Below the pieces are notes generated by a model, which was not told the DNA's origin, did no database searches, and saw only the letters and a program-made list of their open reading frames with translations. Both the position numbers and the translations under genes were made by a program. Shown one piece after another: positions 33,772-42,355 of a stretch of DNA of 64,000 nt. Numbering within the stretch: position 1 is the first letter of the stretch; every line of letters starts with the position of its first letter. The stretch covers positions 45,385,598 through 45,449,597 of the forward strand of contig OX123182.2 of NCBI GenBank assembly GCA_944739405.2, written 5' to 3'. The DNA is from Euclidia mi. Lineage: Eukaryota; Arthropoda; Insecta; Lepidoptera; Erebidae.

Positions 33772-34359
33772 TGTTTGAAATAGAATTAGTTTTTATTATA
33801 AGTCAAATCGATTAGATCGATTGAGTAACATTTTGTTTAGTCTATTGAAATTTTCTCACAATGGTCACACTGAACTGTCACTTCCGTTGCCGCCTTGAAA
33901 AATTTACACGCCGTTTGCACTCTCGCGTGCCTTGTACCTAATTAATAAATTGATAGCCCTTTGAATTAACGCGAATTGAATTAACTTGCAATTACTATAA
34001 ACTGCCGCCTTTGGTTTGCCCAGCAAAAGTTGAGTCGAACATTGACATTTGCAAAACTGAATTGTGAATCCTGTGAACTTGCATCGTGCATTGAAGACGC
34101 TGCGTTGGAGTCTGGTAAAGTAAAGATAATTCACTTGCTAATATTGGCCAATTTTAGTCTCGTGTGTGTCTAACTTGCCTCCAGGACTCCACTCAAGAAC
34201 ATCACCTGGAGATATTTGGTAAGACATTTGTTTAATTCTTAGCGCCAAGAAACTTGGTCCATGTGTTTAGATCCTTTGCCTTGGGCTAAGACTGGATGAA
34301 ATAATCGCTTCCACTGATCTCTGTTAAAAAATACCCATTTTTAGCCCGAATTCTAGACA
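33772..34359 (+). repeat. 5' LTR of BEL-2
   Basis: Begins TGTTTGAAATAGAATTAG and ends TTCTAGACA. It shares its first ~80 bases with the BEL-3 LTR but differs in the middle. Confidence 0.95.
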
Positions 34360-34670
34360 TAATTTTTGATAGCAAGAGCGTGGTTTACTGTGCCTATATT
34401 GTAAACTTGTATCTGAGCTAAGCATCTCATTTCTTAACAGGTTAACAGTGGTGTAGTGTTCTCAGGTCAGTATTGTCTAAAATACATAATATTTAATTGT
34501 ATAAGTTGACCCAGATAATTTGAAACACATGTCATACATAACCTCAATCAGTAATTGTTTGATTTGTATTGTTGAAAAATCTAACTTAAATTTGTTGTTG
34601 CATTAATAAGTCAGTTTGTTTGGATACATAACAGCTGTATGTATCAATTAATTTAGTAAATTTAGTTAAA

Positions 34671-36649
34671 TCCGAAGTCAAGCTTGTTTGGAGACACGTG
34701 CCAGGTGAGCTCAACGCCGCTGATTGCGCCTCGCGCGGATGCTTGACGCCTAGTTTGATAGGTCATTCGCTGTGGTGGGGTCCGGAATGGTTGAGTCGAC
34801 CAGAAACCGGTTGGCCTCGAACGCCAGTTTTGAATACTTCTAATTTGCCGGGTCTACGAACACTCGCTCTTGAGAAGGTAGAATGCGCCTTCGACCCCGA
34901 TTTTCTGTTGAATCGTTACAGCTCCCTCGACAAGTTGTTAGGTGTCACTGCTTGGATAAAGCGTTTTGTTTTTAATTTTAGGCACCCACAACAGAAACGA
35001 CTGACACCGTTTCTCTCACCACAGGAACGACAGGAGTCTCTCACCTTTTGGGTTCGTTCTGTGCAATTGGCGCATTTTGAGAAGGAGATTGCTATCCTTA
35101 AATCAGGGAGATCGAAATTGTCGGGAGCTGTCTCTAAATTGAACCCCTTTTTGGACGATACGGGTCTCTTGCGCGTTGGAGGGCGTCTCAAGAACGCCAA
35201 CCTCCCTTACGGAGCACGTCACCCCCTTTTGTTACCTAAGGATGGTCATTTGGTACGCTTGTTGGTAACTGACCGTCACCTTAAAAATTCGCATGCTGGT
35301 TGTAATGCGCTCTTGGCCATTTTGCAACGCGAGTTTTGGATTTTGTCTGCACGAAGAATTATTCGGAGTGTAGTCTTTCGCTGCATCCCTTGCTATAAGC
35401 TCAAGGCTTCTACCATGCAGCTGTTGATGGGAGACTTACCGGCAGATCGCGTAACGGAGAGCAGGACATTTGACGGTGTTGGCACGGACTTCGCTGGTCC
35501 CTTTTTGGTGAAAACGTCGACACTTCGAAACAGCAAGACTGTTAAGGCCTATTTGTGTGATTTTGTATGTCTCTCCACAAAGGCCGTACATTTAGAACTG
35601 GTCTCCTCGCTTACGACCGAGGCGTTTGTAGCCACATTTGACAGATTTGTATCCCGCAGAGGGTTGCCTTCCTTGATCCGCTCTGACTGCGGCACTAACT
35701 TCAAGGGCACCTATAATTATTTGAATGATGTTGTTAATTTTCTTGAAACCAACAAGGCTGATATAGGTAATAGCTTAACATGTAATTCTAAACTTTTGCA
35801 ATAGTAGATAACTCACAATGTGAAACAGTTGCAGCTCCTTACAAATATAACATGTAAAACCATTATACTGGCAGTTAAAAAAAGTGGCCACGAGTTTTAT
35901 TGCCCGTTCTTTCTCGTGGTTCTACCTATTGCATTGCGAACGTGGCAGTAAATGTAAATGTAGAATCATCTAGTAATTAACTTTAACTTTTGACGTTCAT
36001 AAGCGTCACTTTGTGGCCTAAATGAATAAATGAATTTGAGTTTGAGTTTGAGTTTAGGTGATAGGCTTGCCCGACGTGGGATAAATTGGTTGTTTTCCCC
36101 ACCAAATTGTCCACACTGGGGTGGTATATTTGAGGCCGCCGTAAAATCGGCCAAAACACACTTGCGCAGGACAATCGGTGAATCTGTCCTTACATTTGAG
36201 GAACTCGCAACTGTGTTTTGTAAGATTGAGGCCGTTTTGAACTCTCCTCAGATCCGAATGATTTGGAGGCCCTTACGCCGGGCCATTTTTTGATTGGTCG
36301 CCCACTTGTCGCCTTGCCTGAGTACCCCTATATTGATACGAGACCAGGTCGTCTCTCGCGTTTTGAATTGGTACGCCAGATTACTCAGAGCTTTTGGAAA
36401 CGCTGGAACTTGGAATATTTGCACATACTCCAGCAACGCGTTAAGTGGACCGACAAGACCGATCCACCCAAGATTGGTGACCTCGTTTTGATCAAGGAGG
36501 CTAACCTTCCGCCACTCAGATGGCGGAGGGGGCGCATCCTTCGTTTGGTAACTGGGGCTGATGGAATTCCCCGATTTGCTGAGGTCTTGGTGGACGGTTC
36601 GATTCTGAGGAGAGCGGTTGCAACATTGTCACGTCTACCAACCGATTAG
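34671..36649 (+). pseudogene. BEL-2 pol remnant: RNase H end and integrase
   Basis: Reads SEVKLVWRHVPGEL, SLWWGPEWLSRPETGWPR, the integrase zinc-binding block HLKNSHAGCNALL...CIPCYK, catalytic VGTDFAGPF and IRSDCGTNFKG, then stops inside an inserted sequence (35769-36054). It resumes with RRGINWLFSPPNCPHWGGIFEAA. A ~17-base deletion at 36243 shifts the frame before HFLIGRPLVAL. The C-terminal DUF5641-like block ends at 36649. BEL-3 shows the uninterrupted order. Not functional. Confidence 0.9.
35764..36059 (+). mobile_element. 286-bp retroposon (LINE 3' end or SINE) inside BEL-2 integrase
   Basis: TAGGT at 35764-35768 and 36055-36059 flanks it, and BEL-3 has the single uninterrupted site near 42944. 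The insert ends in TTTGAG repeats after AAATGAATAAATGAA, a lepidopteran LINE-type 3' terminus. It has no frame of its own and truncates the integrase. Confidence 0.82.
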
Positions 36650-36680
36650 CGGACCGGTAGGCCGGTCCGGGGCGGGTGGA
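36637..36680 (+). promoter_or_regulatory. Hairpin and polypurine tract before BEL-2 3' LTR
   Basis: GGACCGG, TAGG, CCGGTCC forms a 7-bp stem hairpin at about 36651-36668. It is followed by the purine-rich GGGGCGGGTGGA next to the LTR. The same hairpin and tract occur in BEL-3 (minus strand, about 42321-42352). The tract should prime plus-strand DNA; the hairpin's role is unknown. Confidence 0.7.
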
Positions 36681-37268
36681 TGTTTGAAATAGAATTAGTT
36701 TTTATTATAAGTCAAATCGATTAGATCGATTGAGTAACATTTTGTTTAGTCTATTGAAATTTTCTCAAAATGGTCACACTGAACTGTCACTTCCGTTGCC
36801 GCCTTGAAAAATTTACACGCCGTTTGCACTCTCGCGTGCCTTGTACCTAATTAATAAATTGATAGCCCTTTGAATTAACGCGAATTGAATTAACTTGCAA
36901 TTACTATAAACTGCCGCCTTTGGTTTGCCCAGCAAAAGTTGAGTCGAACATTGACATTTGCAAAACTGAATTGTGAATCCTGTGAACTTGCATCGTGCAT
37001 TGAAGACGCTGCGTTGGAGTCTGGTAAAGTAAAGATAATTCACTTGCTAATATTGGCCAATTTAAGTCTCGTGTGTGTCTAACTTGCCTCCAGGACTCCA
37101 CTCAAGAACATCACCAGGAGATATTTGGTAAGACATTTGTTTAATTCTTAGCGCCAAGAAACTTGGTCCATGTGTTTAGATCCTTTGCCTTGGGCTAAGA
37201 CTGGATGAATTAATCGCTTCCACTGATCTCTGTTAAAAAATACCCATTCTTAGCCCGAATTCTAGACA
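36681..37268 (+). repeat. 3' LTR of BEL-2
   Basis: 588 bp, same ends as the 5' LTR. Visible differences include TCTCAAAATGG versus TCTCACAATGG and CACCAGGAG versus CACCTGGAG. Confidence 0.95.
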
Positions 37269-37299
37269 GTTACATTACTCTGATGCCCAGAAGTGGCAG

Positions 37300-37660
37300 T
37301 CTCAGATCTTCTTCTTCGCCTCTGCCCGTTACGCGGGGTCTGCTTTCTTTAATTTTTAATCTTGAGGCGCCATTTGCTTCGCTGGTGAGCATCATCGTCG
37401 GATAGGCCCATCTTTTTCATGTCCCTTTGAACATTCGTCAACTCCTACCTCTCTCTCTTTTTTGCGTAGCCATGGAAAGGCACTTCTTCACCATGTGGTC
37501 ATCAGGTCTTCTTAGCACATGTTCGTACCATCTCAGTCTTGATTCGGTTAGCTTCTCCTGAATCGGCGTAACTTTAAAACTGCCCCATACAGCGGCAGTC
37601 TCAGATAGAGGTCTTAAATTCTGATGATTAAGTGACATGAATGGTTTGAACTGCAGACGG
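37300..37660 (-). pseudogene. 3' fragment of a third RTE-type LINE (arm B copy)
   Basis: Same composite as arm A 28765-29090: minus-strand frame with AAVWGSFKVTPIQEKLTESR and RPDDHMVKKCLSM. The match continues to the BEL-2 target site. It differs from arm A at scattered positions. Confidence 0.75.
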
Positions 37661-37679
37661 TTAAGTTGTGTCATCATCT

Positions 37680-40600
37680 CAGCCTAGAGACGTCCACTTC
37701 TGGACATAGGCCTCTCGCATGGTTCTCCACACGGATCGATTGTAAGCCGCTCGCATCCAACCGCTTCCCGCGATCTTAACCAGATCGTCGGTCCACCTTG
37801 CGGGAGGCCTACCCCTGCTGCGGCGTCCGATACGTGGTCGCTACTCCAGAACGCGACTGCCCCAATGGCCATCGGTTCTTCGCGCTATGTCCCCTGCCCA
37901 TTGCCACTTCAGCCTGGCTATTCGGAGAGCTATGTCGGTGACTTTGGTTCTCCTGCGGATCTCCTCATTTCTGATTCAATCTCGCAGGAAAACTCCGAGC
38001 ATAGCTCTATCCATCGCCCTCTGAGTGATCTTGAGTTTTCGGATGAGGCCCATAGTTAGCGACCACGTCTCAGCGCCGTAGATCATTCTTTCAGTCCAGA
38101 AGCTAGAAAACGTCTTTCAGCGCAGCGGTGAAGAGTTGAGGAGATATAACATCTCCGTGCCTCACTCCTCGCTGTAGTCGAATAGGTTTTGAGCTCTGGT
38201 CCTGGAGGCGGACTGACATGGTGGCGTTTTCGTACAAACACTTCAGCACTTTGACATATCGATAGTCAATTTGGCACCGTTGGAGAGACTGCAGCACTGA
38301 CCAGGTTTCGATCGAATCAAAGGCTTTCTCATAGTCCACAAACGCCAAGCATAGAGGCTGGTTATACTCCTCGGACTTCTGTATAACCTACCGCAGCGTA
38401 TGAATGTGGTCTATGGTACTATAGCCTTTACGGATTCCGGCTTGTTCGGGAGGCTGGAAGTCGTCTAGCTTGCTCTCGAGACGATTCGTGATGACCCTAG
38501 AAAACTACTTATAGACGTGACTCAGAAGTGAGATGGGTCTGTAGTTCTTCAAAAGGGTTTTGTCGCCCTTCTTGAAGAAAAGCACCACCACACTTCTATG
38601 CCATGCTTGTGGCGTTTTGCCCTCGAGTATAACGGAATTGAATAGCTTCCGAAGAATTTCCACAGCAGGTGCGCCGCCAGCTTTCAGAAGCTCTGTAGTT
38701 ATTCCGTCATCACCCGGTGCCTTGTTGTTTTTTAGTTGTGCTAGGGCTACACTAATCTCGTGCATGCTGACGTCCGGGATATCTTCGGTATAGTATCGGG
38801 TTAATCCAGTTCTAGGGTCAATGGCTGGAGCAGTCACAGGTGTTCGTGTAGTCGTGTATAGCTGTCCATAGAACCGTTCGATTTCCTCCAAGAGCTGAGG
38901 TTTGGACGAGATAATTCTGCCATCCTCCATCTTCAGCTTTGTCAGCTGACTCTGCCCGATAGACAGATCTCTTTGTAACACTTTGGAACCCTTATTTCGC
39001 TAGATCGCCTCTTGAAAACACTTAATACAACACGTATTGGCGGAGATCGCGAGTCAGAGACTTAGAGATCTGCCTATTGGGGCGCCAATATTTTGGCATG
39101 TCGTCGGAGGATAGCAAAAGCATCCTACATCTTTCCACTATGAGCTCGAGGGTCGGACCAGATATTTTATTGGCTCTTTTTGTCGTTTTGGGCTTAAAGA
39201 ACTTCAAACCCGTTTTATGGACAGCATCCACGAACCTGTCACTGAAGTCGTCCACATCTACGTACTCTCCCAGGCATTCGAAGCGGTTTCGCAGTTCAAG
39301 CTGAAAGCTTTCGGGGTTTTGGATTTGAACTGGTGCTGGTCGGAGTGTGGACTTCATCAATCTCGACCGTTCGAGGCTGGGACTTATACTGAATGTGCCT
39401 CTTACCATTCGGTGATCGCTGCCCGCTTTAAGCGAACTGATCACGGAGACATAATTAAATATTTGCCTTTTCGTCGACATGATGAAGTTGATCTCGTTTT
39501 TGGTAGCACCTTATCCGGGTTCACTTGCGGCATTCGCGCTTTTTGTAATTCATCATAAAGAGTCCTTCCTTTTCCATGAAGCTAGCCAGCAAGTGACCCC
39601 GCGAGTTCCGATGTGCATATCCAAATTGCCCCACTCTCAGCTCATCACCGCTTCGTTTGCCTAGTTTCGCGTTGAAATCTCCCATGATAACGGTGTAATG
39701 GGTTTTGAAGCTATGTATAGCCCGAGATAAGTCCTCATACATAGCTTCTACCTCCTCATCGGGGTACGTCGAGGTCGGAGGGTAGACCTGTTTGACCTTC
39801 AACGAATATCGTTTAGATACTCTGAGTATACGCCGTGATACGCCGTGTGGTTGACGGCATAGAATACAAGTGTCACCACCACCTATCTTCCCGTGGGTGT
39901 CGTAAGAGACGACTAAGGGATAACACGATGCAAATACCATCTTTGCATAGAGACGGAAAACTCGACATCAAACCCTATACGACTGCCTCGTTGGTCTCGC
40001 GGCATAAATGCGCGCGTGGGATCGGGAGGTTCTGGATTCGATTCCTGGGTCGGGCAGTGTTATTGGGTTTTTCTGTCTCGAAATTCTCAGTAGCAGCACG
40101 GAGTCTGGAAATGTGCCCGGTACGGCAATAGGCTCGCCCCTTATTACGTGGGACTAAAGTATATCTGGCGAAAAGTGGGTGTAGAAATACACCTCTGCCT
40201 ACCCCTTCGGGGATAAAAGGCGTGACGTTATGTATGTATGTACTCTGAGTATCAGGTACGCTACCCTGCTCAACACACTCGATATATTTACCACGCTGTT
40301 CACGAGAGATTTGTGGACGATGGACCCGACACCACCTTGGGACTGTTGGTCGCCCTCCCAGTAGAAGAGCAAGTTACCAGAATTGAGTACTATCGAGTCC
40401 TCAACCTGTCTTTGGACCTCAGATAGGCCTATAACATCCCATCGTAACTTGCTCAGTTCTTCTTCCAGCTCGGCAATCTTCTCGTCGGTCCGCAGTGTGC
40501 GCGTGTTTAATGTTGCCAGGGCCAGTTGTCGTCGGTGATGGTAGCCGGATCTCTGCCGGAGATTCTTCGCACCCCCTGCCCCGCCGTTACCATGGCCGCT

Positions 40601-40680
40601 ACCTGAGCCAGGAATAGCGGGGCCGCCGGGGACTAGGGGCCATTTTTTAGGTGTGTGGCTCATATTGGGGGGATTATGCC
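37680..40680 (-). pseudogene. RTE-2 LINE ORF, copy B, same core deletion, interrupted by a SINE
   Basis: Minus-strand counterpart of 26134-28735, starting at the ATG near 40661 (MSHTPKKWPLVPGGPAIPGS). The endonuclease is split by the SINE at 39830-40240. Reverse transcriptase pieces are 38981-38505 (LKNNKAPGDDGITTELLKAG) and 38348-38103 (FVDYEKAFDSIETW, LQRGVRHGDVIS). The catalytic box is missing at the same junction as in copy A (about 38095-38115), with a further ~24-base loss. Stops differ between copies, so both decayed after duplication. Confidence 0.88.
39818..40252 (+). mobile_element. tRNA-derived SINE in arm B, 12-bp target duplication
   Basis: TACTCTGAGTAT flanks the insert at 39818-39829 and 40241-40252. 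Arm A has the single uninterrupted site at 26544-26555. The family is that of 17232-17639: an A-box-like GTTGGTCTCGCGGCA near 39990, a B-box-like GGATTCGATTCC near 40034, the shared CCCCTTCGGGGATAAAAGGC block and a TATG tail. It carries RNA polymerase III-type promoter boxes but no coding capacity. Confidence 0.92.
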
Positions 40681-40889
40681 GTAATCGCCACACTTGGCAG
40701 ACGTCTTGGCGATCGCAGTGTATACGCTGCTGCCCGTCTAGTATCTTTACATTTACTTCCGCCTTACTTTGGATGTTTTGACCACAATCTTCCGGTTGAC
40801 TGACTGCACTGGTGGATCCCAGTGGGCGGTGGGGTCGTCACATCCCGACGTCAACATCTCCTATTTGCAAGCACATGGTAAAATCCGGC

Positions 40890-41190
40890 TTCGCGAATTG
40901 AATTGTATAATTTTAGTAAAATCCTTGTAAAACTGCCGCCTTTGATTTTTTCGGCAAAATTTGTGAGCTGTTGACGAATTGTGATGTTGTGTTGAACATT
41001 GACATTTGTAAAACTGTACATTGTGAATTTCTACAACCTCGTGCTGCGTGTCTTGAAGACGCCGCGTTTGGAGCCTGGCAACTATAGATATTTCACCTCT
41101 ATTTGGCCAAATTAGTTGTGTTATTATCTAGGTTACCTCCAGGCCTCCAGAGAAGATCCCCAGGTGAAGGTTAGGTGAGACTGTAACGCA
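40890..41190 (+). repeat. Diverged BEL LTR fragment
   Basis: Aligns by eye with the BEL-2 LTR: CGCGAATTGAATT, AACTGCCGCCTTTG, GAACATTGACATTTG, TTGAAGACGC(T/C)GCG and the CTTGCCTCCAGG / GTTACCTCCAGG region, in the same order with many substitutions and small indels. No matching second LTR or coding sequence adjoins, so it is an old solo or partial LTR. Confidence 0.7.
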
Positions 41191-41238
41191 AGTAAGTAGG
41201 TTATGTTAGGTTGTCTTGTAACCCTTAATGTAAAAATA

Positions 41239-41261
41239 GGAGCCCTGCGAAGCAGGGCTCC
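41239..41261. repeat. Perfect hairpin GGAGCCCTGC-GAA-GCAGGGCTCC (copy 1)
   Basis: Ten-base-pair GC-rich stem with a GAA loop, preceded by GGTTATGTTAGGTTGTCTTG. A near-identical ~70-base block with the same hairpin ends the window (63931-64000). Probably a terminal or subterminal part of a dispersed repeat. Confidence 0.85.
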
Positions 41262-41344
41262 CTCAACTTAGTGTTTTTTTAATTAAAAATTTCGGACATT
41301 TACCAACTCATGCTGGTAAATCTTAGGAGTTACTTGTTCGGGGA

Positions 41345-41440
41345 GTCGATGCAGCGTACTATCGATTTGGTTTACTGTCGATGTAGCGTACCGTGGTTTT
41401 AGTGTACTAACAGTGAAGCGTACCATCGATTTCGGGTACT
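41345..41440 (+). repeat. 32-bp minisatellite, three units
   Basis: Three consecutive 32-base units at 41345-41376, 41377-41408 and 41409-41440 share AGCGTAC in the middle and end in TACT. Units 1 and 3 contain ATCGATTT; unit 2 diverges there. A degenerate fourth unit starts GTCGATACAT at 41441, and loose TCGATGTAG echoes continue to about 41508. Confidence 0.8.
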
Positions 41441-41706
41441 GTCGATACATAAGCCTCTTGATTGAACGTTTTCGATACAGCAACCATCGATGTAGTGACT
41501 GTCGATGTTATGAACTAGACGACTGAGAAACTCAGCCCCATAAATCAGACTCCTTGCTTGCTGTAGTCAGGTGGATGTAATACAAACTTCCACTGCGCCT
41601 GCAACAATTTCCCACCTTCCTAGGGCAAACTCTGAACATATCCATTTGGTAAGTTGTGTAAATAGGTAATAAAAAGCATCAAAGTGAAAAACCAAATATT
41701 GATAAT

Positions 41707-42320
41707 TGTCTAGAATTACCGTAGCCAGGTAGGGATTTTCAGAACAGAGTTGCAGTGGAAGGTGTAATACATCTACCTGACCACGATAGACAATATATCT
41801 AAACACCTTGACTGCGTTGCACAGCGAGTCACAACCAATATTAATAAAATGTTTCAACTCACCTGATATCTTCACTGGTGATATTCTTGAAGTGGACCTA
41901 TAGGATTAACCCACAATTTTGGCCAAAATAACAAGAGAATCGAATAGATACCAGTATCCAGTTCAGCGTAGTCATACTCCAGGCACCAACCAGGAATTGA
42001 CACACGTGTTTTACAAAGTTCAATATTTCACAAATGTTCTTTATCACAATTACCGGTGCCGGTTATAGATCAAAGAAGTGGCATTCACCCGGATTTTTAC
42101 GTTTACAACCAAATACAAGATCAAAAACGCGCTCACAAAACGGAATCTTCCAGAGCGAACAAAAGGCTAGCTTTTTTCGCTGACCGCGGGAAACGACAAT
42201 GAACGAAAAGATTGACAGTTCAGTGTGACCATTGTCAGAAATTTTCAATAGACTAAACAAAATGTTACTCAATCGATCTAATCGATTTGACTTATAATAA
42301 AACTAATTCTATTTCAAACA
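41707..42320 (-). repeat. 3' LTR of BEL-3
   Basis: Plus-strand start TGTCTAGAATTACCG, end CTATTTCAAACA. Preceded in element orientation by the polypurine tract GGGGCGGGTGGA and the GGACCGG hairpin. Confidence 0.94.
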
Positions 42321-42355
42321 TCCACCCGCCCCGGACCGGCCTACCGGTCCGCTAA

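Larger units (their letters stand above)
33772..37268 (+). mobile_element. BEL-2: deleted BEL/Pao element with 588-bp LTRs, GTTAC target duplication
   Basis: GTTAC at 33767-33771 and 37269-37273 flanks it. LTRs at 33772-34359 and 36681-37268 are each 588 bp, start TG and end CA, and differ at about five positions (under 1 per cent), so it is young. The interior keeps a 5' untranslated part and then jumps near 34670 into the end of the RNase H region. Gag, protease and reverse transcriptase are absent. Arm A supplies the empty site. It must have moved with proteins made by another copy, or been deleted after insertion. Confidence 0.94.
31081..40725 (-). repeat. Arm B of the large inverted duplication, with three insertions
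   Basis: Reverse complement of arm A. Homologous blocks are 31081-31783 (to 29220-29925), 33690-33771 (to about 29125-29210), 37269-39829 (to about 26545-29130) and 40241-40725 (to 26078-26555). The interruptions are a LINE 3' end (31784-33689), BEL-2 (33772-37268) and a SINE (39830-40240). Arm A acts as the pre-insertion reference for all three. Confidence 0.9.

Noticed and set aside
34698..34700. ATG-like start of the BEL-2 pol frame
   Set aside because: The homologous frame continues upstream to about 34671 and begins at a deletion junction, so there is no real start codon.
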